From Morella rubra (Eukaryota > Streptophyta > Magnoliopsida > Fagales > Myricaceae): 64,000 bases of DNA. This document shows, piece by piece, positions 22,846 through 34,132 of the stretch. The notes under the pieces were generated by a model. The model did no database searches, had not been told where the DNA came from, and saw only the letters and a list, made by a program, of their open reading frames with translations. Made by a program: the position numbers and the translations under genes. The stretch covers positions 24,127,849 to 24,191,848 of the forward strand of contig CM025849.1 of the NCBI GenBank assembly GCA_003952965.2, read 5' to 3'. Each line of letters begins with the position of its first letter. Position 1 is the stretch's first letter.

Positions 22846-23327
22846 TCATTCATCAAGCTCCAAGGGCTTGAAGTATTTCCCATCTATGAGATAAGTCCCA
22901 ATGGTTAGACGAACTGCCCAGACATCCTTTGGCTTTCTCGACACAATTCTGCACCCATTTCGCAAGAATAATTAGTATTTCATTTCTCAAATACTCTGAT
23001 GCAAATGCATTCAGGGGAGAGAGAAAAGGTGTACCTTCCCACATCACCAGGCTTGACTAAGCCAGAATTCACCCGAAGGCATGGAATTGAGGTTGCAGTC
23101 TTCATCATCTTGGGAGCCTCAATCACAATAACAGGCGACCCTATCTCAAGTTTTGAACTTCTTGCGGGCATCCCTGTCTCAGGTTGTGGGTCGTCATTCG
23201 ATTCACACTTTACTGTAACCACACTTGGACATCTACTCCAAATGCTTGGGCGATTAGACTGTGAAGTTGAACTGCTACAAAGCTTGGAGCATGGAATTGT
23301 AGCAGTGGAAGAGAGAGATGATGCCAT
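22846..23327 (-). CDS. CRR42: CRR42-like chloroplast NDH-assembly protein (DUF3148), intact copy 2
   Basis: Two exons on the minus strand, 23327-23035 and 22948-22846, joined across an 86-bp GT..AG intron, give 131 residues. Residues 1 to about 45 are serine-rich and low in acidic residues (MASSLSSTATIPCSK), as in a chloroplast transit peptide. The conserved domain follows: KLEIGSPVIVIEAPKMMKTA, GLVKPGDVGRI, KPKDVWAVRLTIGTYLIDGK. This pattern matches the DUF3148 family shared by plants and cyanobacteria. Its Arabidopsis member, CRR42, is a stromal factor needed to assemble subcomplex A of the chloroplast NAD(P)H dehydrogenase-like complex. The start was chosen because the same ATG opens all three copies. 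The protein differs only slightly from the 31441-31922 copy (SRCPS here, SRYPS there). Function is inferred from the family. Confidence 0.75.
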
Positions 23328-23810
23328 TAGCCGTGGATCAAATGTCTATGAAAAATAGGTTTATTGGATGTTTCAACTTCTTATACTCCTTCTACTTGAG
23401 CTTTCACCATCCCACCAAGTAAATCAATATTCTGAAACACAAATTAGCTGAAAACTGATTGCCATGGAAACAGAGTAGAAGAGACGCAAAACTCGAGTGA
23501 AATTAGTAGTTAAACTTCACCGCATATTCATGCACATGAAAAACTGATGCGAAAAAAGAAGAAATTACATGCGGCTGGCGCTGGCTTTTCTCGCAGAACT
23601 TCCGGCTTCTAAATCCCCACCGAGAAGAGCTTCTCAGTTACTGGCCGTAAACGAGTAGTTGAGGAAAGGATAGGACGGGTTGGCTATATTCACCGATCCT
23701 GGTCTATATAACGAATTTTTGTGGTTCTTGAATCTTGAAGACCTGAGACAACACAGATGGAATAATATTATAGCTGCAGACAAAATAGGGTCTTTTCGGT
23801 AAAAGTACAG
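23328..23810 (-). promoter_or_regulatory. Upstream module of CRR42 copy 2
   Basis: Mirror copy of 30960-31440. It includes the CTGAGAAGCTCTTC phrase and probably the promoter and 5' UTR. The candidate 5' UTR splice donor phrase AGCTCAAG|GTAGAAGG near 23400 differs slightly from the other copies. No single TATA box can be assigned with confidence. Confidence 0.45.
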
Positions 23811-24786
23811 CGGGTTAACATCCAATTACAATTTGTTCCACCACTCTCAGCTTTTATCTGCTTTATCTAATTGTTTGCCAAAAGATCAAAAAAGCATACA
23901 GAAAAAAAAAAAAAAAAAGGTTTGGCGACCGCCGTTAGAAGTCCTAAAAATGCTACTATAGGTTTAAGCAACAGCTTTTTTTTTTTTAGAGGCGTTTTCA
24001 CTCCGCCTCAAGATGTCCATATTGTTTGTCCTACTTTTTTCTTTGTATGTCCATGTTTCTATTTTTTTCAAATATTTACTCTGATTTCCGGCAGAATTTT
24101 AATTTTATTTGAATTATGAGTGAAATCTCTTTACGCGCGCCTTCTTAGGCTCAGACGAACTTGGTCCAACTAGGACGAATTGCAAGACCAACGCCACAGA
24201 CAAACTTCTGGAAGGCTGGAAGGCTAGACAGCTCTCTGCCCATACTCTCATTTGAGTCACCGGTTTTATCCTCATAGAAAATTAAATCAGGACTGTGCGC
24301 ATAACTGTTGAGGCAACCCGGAGAGACGTTATAGAATTTTTAATATTAGTTCTGGGTATAATGATGGAGTTTCAAAGTAGTTCTGTAAAAAAGGGCCAGC
24401 AGTTTGTCTAAGGCAAAGCTTACAAAATTCTTAACATAGGATTTAAAGAGTATATACCGAACCTGTAAACAAAAAATGACACTTTCAAACACTATTCAAT
24501 CAAATTAAAAGCAAAAGCGAATAATCTCTTTTCTCTCCCCGACCAGAAAAAGCCATAGCGCCCCCCTTTTACTTTTTCGGGGCGTTGGGATCATTATATG
24601 CGACATTAGACGTTTGAAAATTTGAATTTCAAGTTGTTTGCGTTTTGGCACTGCAAGTATGAGTGGACTCATTTGGTCAATATAGCCGACTCATTTGGGC
24701 CAATTAATATTTCATTCTTCTGCTGAATGATATGAGTCGACTTATTCCAGTGTAGTCGATGACATGAGTCCCTATAGACAAGGGGA
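23811..24786. other. Non-coding part of the left arm
   Basis: Mirror copy of about 30030-30960. It has homopolymer runs (A near 23900, T near 23980) and no supported gene. The small frame at 23871-24119 is an AT-rich chance frame. Confidence 0.45.
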
Positions 24787-25095
24787 CACTACTAGAATTT
24801 TCATTTTTAGTGATGAAATTTTGGGTGTTAAAACGAATTTGATCGCTTAAAGTGAACTTTTGCAACAAATTTTTATTTTCGTCATTAAAAGTCATTTTTT
24901 AGTGATGAAAACCGATTTTGTCAAAAATTTCATCGCAGAAGTCTTTATTTGTGACAAAATTCAAAAATAAGTTTATTGTGACGAAAGTTTCGTCACTAAA
25001 AAATAAAAAAAATCTTTTAAAAAAATTTAGTGACGAAAATAGTCGTCACAAAAGCAAAACGATTTTGTGATGAAATGTTTCGTCACTAATACCGT
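24787..25095 (+). mobile_element. CACTA end (CACTACTAG) in the left arm
   Basis: Starts CACTACTAGAATTTTC and is filled with subterminal repeats in alternating orientation (AGTGATGAAA, TTTCGTCACTAA, AGTCGTCACAAAA). A CCCTAGTAGT phrase near 25135 could be the other end of a very short derivative. The mirror copy is at 29735-30028. Confidence 0.6.
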
Positions 25096-25149
25096 GCGAT
25101 CATCTCAATAGGCATTCCATCGTCCCTGAAGATCCCCTAGTAGTCGAGG

Positions 25150-26750
25150 GTTTATTTTTTTCACAAGCCTCTCTACCTCTTGTCTTCCCTCTCTCCATTC
25201 TTCTTGAGCCAGACATCGCCACCACCAGCACCCTCTCCCTCTCCGAGTACTCTGCTGCCGTACCACCAACAGACTCAGTCTCCCTCTCACTCTCTCTCCT
25301 ATTTCTCTTCGTTCAGTCTTTCTTTTCCGATTCCCCTCACTCACTCTCGCGCCCTCCCCTTCCCCTCTGTGAAATTTTCTAGCCTCTCTTTGTGCTTTTA
25401 TTAGGTATGTTTTGTTTCTCTCTCTAGAATAATTGAGAGAATGAGCTAGCTATCTTTACCTTACGGTTTGTTGATTCAATATCTTAGGGTTTCATAATGG
25501 TACGATTTGGGGTTTCAATTTCCCTTTAGGTAGAAAATCGTGGCTCAGTGTTCGTAGAGGCACTTGAAGCATAATTTGTTGTCTGCAGGAACATCTTATT
25601 CGAACTGGCGGTGGTCCTGTGTTTGTTATAGTCTTTGACGGAATGGTTATTTTTGGTTGCTGAATATTGTTGCTACTATCCTAGACCCAACGGGCACACT
25701 AGGTGCTTGTGAAAATGTTTAGTTGTTGTACATGTGCAAGTTCTATAATTCAACAATGGGTATGGCAAAAAATTGAGATGATATTTCCGAGCCAACACAT
25801 GACAGTGACGAATCATATGACATTTCCTTGAAAAGGTATGCCGACTTTATTTTCAAAGTCCTATTTGCACTCTTTGTTTTGTGCCAGTTATCTATTTCTA
25901 TACCTACTTCTTAGTCATTTTTCTCCCACCGTAGGTTTGAGGTCACTTTACACCCTTGTTTCTGAGGGCTTGTCAGATTTGGAGCATTTACAGGTATAAA
26001 TTTACTTGCCTTCATGAGGTTCTTCTCGTGGTTCTTTTTCTTTCTGTCATTATGTTATCATTTCTATTGCAGATGTGGCTTAAGAAAGATGATCTGCACA
26101 TACATATGTTTTTGGTTGTTTATTTCTCTTCTTTTTTACCTGGGTTACCTATTAGAACTTGAAACTAATTTGTAGTGTTGCAACATTAATCACTATGAAA
26201 ATCTGAATGCATAGGCCCACCACATGAAAATCTGTAACTCTAGACGTTTTAAGATCTGAAAATTACATCTGAATCTTGTTTTGCAGAGGAAGCTAATATT
26301 GCAATATGCCCACAAGTATAGGCTAGGGCTTTGGAAGCCTCGAGCAAAGCTTGTAAAATCTTAATTACTTTCAGATTACCTCCATGCCATAATCATCTAA
26401 TTTTTTTCTGTCAAAATTAATAGGCCTTGGTATGGATTTGGATTCAACCTTCCTTTAATAAGCTTGTTAATTAGTTGGAGGTCTCTCCGATGTATTCCAT
26501 TAAGTTACTAGATCTTTCATGAATGAGATGTGTAAGAGAAATTCTTTGGAAAATGATTCTTCTCTTTTCAACGACTTACTGTAAGGTACATTGTATTGAG
26601 TAGTATTTTACTCTCCAATGCATTCTATTAAGTTTCTGGATCTTTCATGAATGAGAATGCAAGACAGGTGGTCTCTCAGGGGGCAGTGAGCCTGCCTGGG
26701 ATCTCTCTGCTTGACATTATGTCTTAAAAGGTATGATATTTACCTCTGAA
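25150..26750 (+). pseudogene. Unidentified multi-exon gene X, left-arm copy
   Basis: A CT-rich leader (25180-25400) ends in a GT donor, like a plant 5' UTR. Exon-like pieces follow: one after CTGCAG at 25591 (EHLIRTGGGPVFVIVFDG), one ending near 25834 (DDISEPTHDSDESYDISLK), one at about 25937-25994 (GLRSLYTLVSEGLSDLEHLQ), and one after TTGCAG at 26288 (KLILQYAHKYRLGLWKPRAK). A stop (VIFGC then TGA) interrupts the first. The last exon, readable in the right arm as GELSLAAESYPVTFVPMEAA, is degraded here. I do not recognise the protein. The exon borders suggest a real ancestral gene, now decayed. Confidence 0.45.
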
Positions 26751-26875
26751 GTTCTCTTTCTCTAGAAAGCTTAAATAACCTTAGGGATTTTTAATTTGTT
26801 TTAAATTATTCTTTTTTATAAATGGTTGTTCGGTTCCGTGTATTTTGCTACATTAATTTTCAGAGTGAATTTTTC

Positions 26876-27979
26876 TGAGAGCCCTGTATGAGCTCTGCTC
26901 CACAGAACTCCTCGCAGCCATGATGTGGCAACATCACCTAGTGTCTCACTCAGTTAACTTTCTTGTGTTGAGTTAATTCTTTAACATTAACTTATTTAAT
27001 ATTTCAGTAGGAGTAACAGTATCAAGTCTTAGCTAATGAGAGCCCGCTCCTCAGTTCAAGCTTACTCGGAGTAAGACTGCGAAGCAAGTTCGATCTAGTT
27101 GTCGAGCCTCTTATGCGCTTGTGAGTGTCCTACAATGGCACCTACGCATACAACATTCCTCCTACGTCCAGCGATTTGCACTCAAGTCGTGATCGTGACG
27201 CCATGCGTCCCATATTACCGCGCCTTGATCCGACGTTGTAACCATACCATAAAAATGACGATTAGACCTACTTATGCCTTATCCGTGTCGTGGTCTCTCG
27301 TTTAACGACACCCACAAATTCAATACTACTCCATGTGCATAGTGCGAGCCACGACTCCTCACCGATTAATGCATCTAACATCCTCTCATGAGCTGTGATT
27401 TATAAGCTTATATTGTGATCGTACGCAATGCTCCATCTCCAAACCATTCTCTCGTGCAACCTATAGTCACGTATTACAGGAGTGCGTGTAAAAGCTCTCA
27501 TCGCATTCTAATTATGACGTGTTCCAAACTTTCTCGTCCGATAGGCTTATGATCCTACCTCTGCCCATTGTTCGGTGGTTGCGAGCTGCCCCTATCTATC
27601 CGGTTTCCGTGTGTGTGCTATCTTTCCGATTGGAGAAGACGTGCTCCACGTTTGTTACTCGTTGATTATCTAGCAAAATCTGAAAGCGAAAACTGCTCCG
27701 AAGTCGTAGTGATCAAGTTTCCACGTTCGTGGGTCAGAACTGTGCCAAATCGTTTTCCTGTCCGAAAATATTTGCCATTATTCCATGGATTCTCGTAGAT
27801 GTGGTACGAGAATTGAGCAAGCCATGGACTACAAATTTTCATCCCCAACTGTGAGGAGAATGCTGGCCATCCAAGCAATGGTGAGATACTTGCTCGTGCT
27901 AAACTTAGGACCCCTTTTTCCCACTGATGAACAATACTGTGGCCACTTTCCTTTGCCAATCTTCTGTTGCCTCTTCCTC
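26876..27979. other. Spacer of the inverted repeat
   Basis: This is about 1.1 kb of single-copy sequence between the arms. The part 27000-27830 looks compositionally balanced, with many CG dinucleotides and few homopolymers, unlike its AT-rich neighbours. Small frames exist on both strands (27099-27305, 27568-27798) without any family signature. The part next to the right arm (27829-27980, minus) looks exon-like after an acceptor (ATTATCAG) and may be a further exon of gene X. Confidence 0.5.
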
Positions 27980-28144
27980 TTCACTCTGATAATTGAGCAA
28001 AAACCACAGAAACCGACCAACCATTATAAAAGAAAATTTAACATTAAAATCCCCTAGGTTATTAAGCTTCTAGAAGAGAAGAGACTTCAGACGGTAAAGA
28101 TTCATACCTTTTAAGACAAAGCAAGTTATAGATTAGAAAGCTTT

Positions 28145-29720
28145 GGCCCCTTAAGAGCAATTCAAGTTCATTTTGGCGGCTTCCATCGGCACAAATGTAA
28201 CAGGATAGGATTCAGCAGCAAGGCTCAGCTCACCCCCTGAGAGAATTTGTCTTACACATCTCATTCATGAAAGATCCAGTAACTTAATGGAATACATCGG
28301 AGAGACCTCCAACTAATTAACAAGCTTAGTAAAGGAAGGTTGAATCCAAATCCATACCAAGGCCTATTACTTTGACAGAAAAAAAAAATTACATGATTAT
28401 GGCATGGAGGTAATCTGAAAGTAATTAAGATTTTACAAGCTTTGCTCGAGGCTTCCAAAGCCCTAGCCTATACTTGTGGGCATATTGCAATATTAGCTTC
28501 CTCTGCAAAACAAGATTCAGATTTAATTTTCAGATCTTAAAACGTCTCAAGTTACAGATTTTCATGTGGTGGGCCTATGCATTCAGATTTCATAGTGATT
28601 AATGTTGCAACACTACAAATTAGTTTCAAGTTCTAATAGGTAACCCAGGTAAAAAAGAAGAAGAGAAATAAACAACCAAAAACATATGTATGTGCAGATC
28701 ATCTTTCTTAAGCCACATCTGTAATAGAAATGATAACATAATGACAGAAAGAAAAAGAACCACGAGAAGAACCTCATGAAGGCAAGTAAATTTATACCTG
28801 TAAGATGCTCCAAATCTGACAAGCCCTCAGAAACAAGGGTGTAAAGTGACCTCAAACCTACGGTGGGAGAAAAATGAATAAGAAGTTAGGTATAGAAATA
28901 GATAACTGGCACAAAACAAAGAGTGCAAATAGAGACTCTTGAAAATAAAGTCGGCCCTACTTTCAAGGAAATGTCATATGATTCGTCAATGTCATGTGTT
29001 GGCTCGGAAATATCATCTCAATTTTTTGCCATAACCCTGAATTATGAGAAGATGCTTGCATGTACAAAGCAACCAAACATTTTCACAAGCACCTAGTGTG
29101 CCCGTTGGGTCTAGGATAGTAGCAACAATATTCAGCAACCAAAAATAACCATTCCGTCAAAGACTATAACAAACACAGGACCACCGCCAGTTCGAATAAG
29201 ATGTTCCTGCAGACAACAAATTATACTTCAAGTGCCTCTGAACACTGAGCCACGATTTTCTACCTAAAGGGAAATTGAAACCCCAAATCGTACCATTATT
29301 GAAACCCTAAGATATTGAATCAAAAACCGTAGGTAAAAGATAGCTAAGGTCATTGTCTCAATTCTAGAGAATTCTAGCATTGAGAGACAACAAAACATAC
29401 CTAATAAAAAACAAAGAGAGGCTAGAAAAAATCACAGAGGGAAGGGGAGGGCGCGAGAAGATGAGGGAATCAGGAAAAGAGAGACTGAACGACAGAGAAA
29501 TAGGAGAGAAAGTGAGAGGGAGATTGAGTTTGTTGGTGGTACGGCAGCCAGCGGCAAAGTACTTGGAGAGGGAGAGGGTGCTGGTATGGTCCATGTATGT
29601 GCGGCTAAGAAGAATGGAGAGAGGGAAGACAAGAGGTAGAGAGGCTTGTGAAAAAAATAAACCGACCACTACTGGGGATCGGATCTTCAGATGGACGATG
29701 GATTGCCTATCTGAGTATAG
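28145..29720 (-). pseudogene. Unidentified multi-exon gene X, right-arm copy
   Basis: Mirror copy of 25150-26750, in the same exon order on the minus strand: a CT-rich leader (about 29650-29400), EHLIRTGGGPVFVIVFDG (near 29210), DDISEPTHDIDESYDISLK (near 28990), SLYTLVSEGLSDLEHL (near 28840) and a KLILQYAHKYRLGLWKPRAK exon (near 28490). The last exon, after CTCTCAG near 28240, is better kept than in the left arm and reads GELSLAAESYPVTFVPMEAA and then KMNLNCS and a stop. The donor after the DDISEPTH exon is altered (AAAGTAGG). The family is unknown. Loss of splice sites and stops argue for a pseudogene. Confidence 0.45.
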
Positions 29721-29734
29721 ATCGACGGTATTTC

Positions 29735-30028
29735 GTGACGAAACATTTCGTCAAATGTTTTGGTTTGGTCGACGACTATTTTCTAAAAGACTTTTTTTTT
29801 TTTTTTAAATATTTTTAGTGACGAAACTTTCGTCACAATAAACTTATTTTTGAATTTTGTCACAAATAAAGACTTCTGCGATGAAATTTTTGACAAAATC
29901 GGTTTTCATCACTAAAAAATGACTTTTAATGACGAAAATAAAAATTTGTTGCAAAAAGTTCACTTTAAGCGATCAAATTCGTTTTAACACCCAAAATTTC
30001 ATCACTAAAAATGAAAATTCTAGTAGTG
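29735..30028 (-). mobile_element. CACTA end (CACTACTAG) in the right arm
   Basis: Mirror copy of 24787-25095. On the minus strand it begins CACTACTAGAATTTTC at 30028 and carries the same alternating GTGACGAAA subterminal repeats. Because the flanks are mirrored too, the two ends need not belong to one element. Confidence 0.6.
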
Positions 30029-30959
30029 TCCCCTTGTCTATAGGGACTCATGTCATCGACTACACTGGAATAAGTCGACTCATATCATTCAGCAGAAGAA
30101 TGAAATATAATTGGCCCAAATGAGTCGGCTATATTGACCAAATGAGTCCACTCATACTTGCAGTGCCAAAACGCAAACAACTTGAAATTCAAATTTTCAA
30201 ACGTCTAATGTCGCATTTAATGCAACCAAACAATTTGATTGAATAGTTTGAAAGTGTCATTTTTGTTTACAGGTTCGGTATATACTCTTTAAATCCCTAT
30301 GTTAAGAATTTTGTAAGCTTTGCCTTAGACAAACTGCCCCTTTGTTGTAACTTGGATACCCAGCAGCACCATTTTGTGTACAGAACTACCTTTGAAACTC
30401 CATCATTATACCCAGAACTAATATTAAAAATTCTATAACGTCTCTCCGGGTTGCCTCAACAGTTATGCGCACAGTCCTGATTTAATTTTCTATGAGGATA
30501 AAACCGGTGACTCAAATGAGAGTATGGGCAGAGAGCTGTCTAGCCTTCCAGCCTTCCAGAAGTTTGTCTGTGGCGTTGGTCTTGCAATTCGTCCTAGTTG
30601 GACCAAGTTCGTCTGAGCCTAAGAAGGCGCGCGTAAAGAGATTTCACTCATAATTCAAATAAAATTAAAATTCTGCCGGAAATCAGAGTAAAATATTTGA
30701 AAAAAATAGAAACATGGACATACAAAGAAAAAAGTAGGACAAACAATATGGACATCTTGAGGCGGAGTGAAAACGCCTCTAAAGCATTTTTAAAAAAAAA
30801 AACGGCGGTCGCCAAACCTTTTTTTTTTTTTTTTTTCTGTATGCTTTTTTGATCTTTTGGCAAACAATTAGATAAAGCAGATAAAAGCTGAGAGTGGTGG
30901 AACAAATTGTAATTGGATGGTAACCCGCCCGCTGTACTTTTACCGAAAAGACCCTATTT
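30029..30959. other. Non-coding part of the right arm
   Basis: Mirror copy of about 23811-24786. It has no supported gene. A T-run near 30818 and an A-run near 30790 mirror those in the left arm. Confidence 0.45.
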
Positions 30960-31440
30960 TGTCTGCAGCTATAATATTATTCCATCTGTGTTCGTCTCAG
31001 GTCTTCAAGATTCAAGAACCACAAAAAATTCGTTATAAGACCAGGCTCGGTGAATATAGCCAACCCGTCCTATCCTTTCCTCAACTACTCGTTTACGGCC
31101 AGTAACTGAGAAGCTCTTCTCGGTGGGATTTAGAAGCCGGAAGTTCTGCGAGAAAAGCCAGCGCCAGCCCGCATGTAATTTCTTCTTTTTTCGCATCAGT
31201 TTTTCATGTGCATGAATATTATGCGGTGAAGTTTAACTACTAATTTCACTCGAGTTTTTGCGTCTCTTCTACTCTGTTTCCATGGCAATCAGTTTTCAGC
31301 TAATTTGTGTTTCAGAATATTGATTTACTTGGTGGGATGGTGAAAGCTCAGGTAGGAGTATAAGAAGTTGAAACATCCAATAAACTCTGGAGAACCACAC
31401 AAACAATATCCTATTTTCATAGACATTTGATCCACGGCTA
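30960..31440 (+). promoter_or_regulatory. Upstream module of CRR42 copy 3
   Basis: Contains the shared phrases TCAGGTCTTCAAG, CTGAGAAGCTCTTCTC and GGATTTAGAAGCCGGAAGTT, then a possible 5' UTR intron donor (AGCTCAG|GTAGGAG near 31350). The module recurs five times in the window, twice without the gene. Confidence 0.5.
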
Positions 31441-31922
31441 ATGGCATCATCTCTCTCTTCCACTGCTACAATTCCATGCTCCAAGCTTTGTAGCAGTTCA
31501 ACTTCACAGTCTAATCGCCCAAGCATTTGGAGTAGATATCCAAGTGTGGTTACAGTAAAGTGTGAATCGAATGACGACCCACAACCTGAGACAGGGATGC
31601 CCGCAAGAAGTTCAAAACTTGAGATAGGGTCGCCTGTTATTGTGATTGAGGCTCCCAAGATGATGAAGACTGCAACCTCAATTCCATGCCTTCGGGTGAA
31701 TTCTGGCTTAGTCAAGCCTGGTGATGTGGGAAGGTACACCTTTTCTCTCTCCCCTGAATGCATTTGCATCAGAGTATTTGAGAAATGAAATACAAATTAT
31801 TCTTGCGAAATGGGTGCAGAATTGTGTCGAGAAAGCCAAAGGATGTCTGGGCAGTTCGTCTAACCATTGGGACTTATCTCATAGATGGGAAATACTTCAA
31901 GCCCTTGGAGCTTGATGAATGA
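31441..31922 (+). CDS. CRR42: CRR42-like chloroplast NDH-assembly protein (DUF3148), intact copy 3
   Basis: Exons 31441-31733 and 31820-31922, with GT..AG borders and an 86-bp intron, encode 131 residues. The N-terminus is a transit-peptide-like serine-rich segment. The body carries the DUF3148 pattern: EIGSPVIVIEAPKMMKTATS, a proline/glycine turn (GLVKPGDVGRI), an aromatic strand (VWAVRLTIGTYLIDGKYF) and the end PLELDE. In the plant family the protein acts in the chloroplast stroma in assembly of the NDH complex, which serves cyclic electron flow around photosystem I. No frameshift or stop was found, and splice sites match copy 2. Near identity with copy 2 implies recent duplication or gene conversion between the arms. 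Which copy is expressed cannot be told. Confidence 0.75.
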
Positions 31923-31969
31923 TTCAGAAGACTATAAGGTACTTTGAAGTGGAGCATTATTGGTCTAAA

Positions 31970-32401
31970 GGTTTATGATGTTTGTGCCAAATCTTTATGG
32001 TTATCTTCTGTTCATTCTTTAGAGGCTCATGACTCATGAGTCCCCTGTTTCCTCATAGCACCAATCAGTTACAATTAGATATTAGGGAGCCAGTTACACA
32101 GAATAGTTTTTTGGGAACAAAAATGGAAAATCATTGACAAAATAATATGATTGCTAAAATTATGTCGCTCTTGGAGTTGAGCGTCGGAGTGTTTTCAGCC
32201 CATAGAAGGCCTAGTGTGGAGACATGGAAGAAGGTAGAATATGAATATTGCAACAAGACCGGTTCCTCGGGTTTGGGCGGAACGCTGATTCATCATAAAT
32301 ACTCAAAGTGGAGGAACCTTTTAATTCGCCCAAGTCATTTAGAGGGTCCTCCTGAATATCTTCAAGAACCTCTTCCTTGCCCACTCTTCCACTTGACTTG
32401 A
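31970..32401 (-). pseudogene. Fragment of the gene lying tail-to-tail with CRR42, copy 3
   Basis: On the minus strand the exon starts at about 32401 after CCGTTTGCAG and reads SSGRVGKEEVLEDIQEDPLN, then LKGSSTLSIYDES. It then runs into RNRSCCNIHI and a stop. It is the fullest of the three copies in this part. It points toward the stop codon of CRR42 copy 3, so the two genes are convergent. The product is unknown. Confidence 0.5.
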
Positions 32402-33004
32402 CTGCAAACGGTAAAAAAAAACCAAATTTTAGTAAATAACAATATCCAAAATAGGTCTTACTTGCTTCAAGTAGATCTCGTTATTCACTTGCATACATGC
32501 ATTAATGCGAAAGCCAAAATGGGATAGAAAGAATGTTGTTTAATAATGAAATCTATACCAGAGGGGACTAATTTGAACTTTTTTTACCACAAAAAACTAG
32601 TGGTAATTAAAGCCTTAATAATAGATGTTTAGATTTCCTACAATATCAAAAGCTATCTCTTAGAAAATATACGCCCACAAAATCATTTCAATATTAGTAT
32701 TTATGACACGCCATTAGGCACAGAAAAAAAAGAAATATAAAAGATGGAGTATAAAGATGTATTTAACCCTATAATTATAAATAAATTTTATGTGCTTGGC
32801 CTTAAATTTGTATATATATAGGCTTCTTGGTTAACCATGTAACATGTTCTTTGCTATTTTTGTTTTCTCTTGTCACTTGTGAGTGAGCAACTTAGTTCTT
32901 GCCAATTATGTTTTATCCTTCACAATCGCTTTATATATATATATTATATTTTGTTACGTTGTTATGAAGATATCGTACATAATTCTCAATTATTTTAAAA
33001 CTAA
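32402..33004. other. Start of the right-arm-specific insertion
   Basis: AT-rich DNA with no recognised gene. A TATATATATAGGC phrase near 32811 and a second (TA)n near 32932 are TATA-like, but no transcript structure can be supported. Confidence 0.35.
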
Positions 33005-33852
33005 GGGCTTGTTCGTTTCAGAGATATTTTTAAAATTCGCATTCAACTTACTACCAACTTAAACCGAACATGTTAAAATTAAGGATGCAGTTAATTATTT
33101 TCCATTTTTACCCTCAATGTTTATGGAAAATTATCAACATACCCTCTAGTAGTGCATTGAGGACATAAATATCGAAGGGTAAAATCAGAATTTGAAAAAC
33201 CACATGGCCCTACACGTTCAGCGCATTAACCACTCGGACATGTGAATAGACGAAATGTCCCAACTACTTTATCTAATGTTAAGGCTTTGATTGAAGGCGA
33301 TATGATCATTTCATCCATCATTAAATATTCTGCCGCATTTTTTCCCCCTTACCTTACGATACCTTGCAGCTTTGTTCAGTAGCGTCCATTCACTTTTTGT
33401 TTTTTTTTCTTTCTATTTAATACTTTTCAGATTTCTCCCCTGTTTCTCTGTCAAGTAGGTAGACGTCCACCCAGCAAAAACAAGCCTAGCAAAAAAAATG
33501 TACGCAGACGTCCACCAATTTGTTCCCCCGCTCCCCCCATTTTTTTTTTCAATACTTTTCAGATAGTATCACAATAAAAAATAAATAAATATTAATTTAA
33601 ATATTATAAATTTATATCAAAAATAAAAAAAAATAAATTTTAATAAATAAATAAATAAACATAAATTTAAATATTATTTTATCTTTTTCAATCATCTCAA
33701 TAAAAATAATCTACAAATAACAAACTTAAAAATCATCATTACTTTTTTTACACATTAATAACTTCTACACAAATACTAATACAACTCCAACATTATCTAA
33801 AAATTCTCAAAACACTTCAAATCTTAAAAATCTCATCAAAACAAACATGCCC
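33005..33852. mobile_element. Tourist/Harbinger-like element
   Basis: Ends GGGCTTGTTCGTTT and AAACAAACATGCCC are inverted repeats, flanked by TAA on both sides (33002-33004 and 33853-33855), the usual 3-bp target site of PIF/Harbinger elements. It is 848 bp long. The interior is AT-rich with no transposase. Confidence 0.65.
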
Positions 33853-33942
33853 TAAGATTAAACATTTCGATCTAATATTAGCTACACAAAGTTGTCATAA
33901 AACAGGGCACGTACAGTAGACAAGACTGAAAACGAAAATTAA

Positions 33943-34132
33943 CACTGCGTGTGGCAACAATTATAATAAAAATTTAAGCAAAATTAATAAAATTTTATTT
34001 TATCAAACACACTTCAAAATTTTACTTTTACTTTATTTTATCATTTATTCACCAATTCCAATACCACTTTATTTTTAACACTAACACAAAATTTTAACAA
34101 AATTTAATAAAATCTTGAAATCAAACGCACTG
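33943..34132. mobile_element. Tourist-like MITE, 190 bp
   Basis: Ends CACTGCGTGTGG and TCAAACGCACTG are imperfect inverted repeats, with TAA at 33940-33942 and 34133-34135. Internally it is almost entirely AT. It lies 90 bp from the previous element. Confidence 0.6.

Larger units (their letters stand above)
22180..26875 (+). repeat. Left arm of a large inverted repeat
   Basis: Its reverse complement is found in 27980-36300. Landmarks pair in mirror order: GGTCCGCA-rich flank (22199 with 36277), neighbour exon (22571 with 32401), CRR42 ATG (23327 with 31441), CACTACTAG (24787 with 30028), and the acceptor-bordered unknown exon (26287 with 28502). Identity looks very high in the CRR42 exons and lower toward the spacer. 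Confidence 0.85.

Noticed and set aside
22980-23358. Plus-strand frame of 119 residues over CRR42 copy 2 (and its mirror at 31296-31769)
   Set aside because: Antisense shadow of CRR42 exon 1. The sense reading has the transit peptide, the conserved domain and correct splicing.
25105-25404. Arginine-rich (minus) and serine-rich (plus) frames
   Set aside because: Both are shadows of a CT-rich leader of gene X, mirrored at 29380-29810.
24787-30028. A single complete 5.2-kb CACTA transposon carrying gene X
   Set aside because: The flanks beyond both ends are mirror images and not a direct 3-bp duplication, so the inverted repeat explains the symmetry better.
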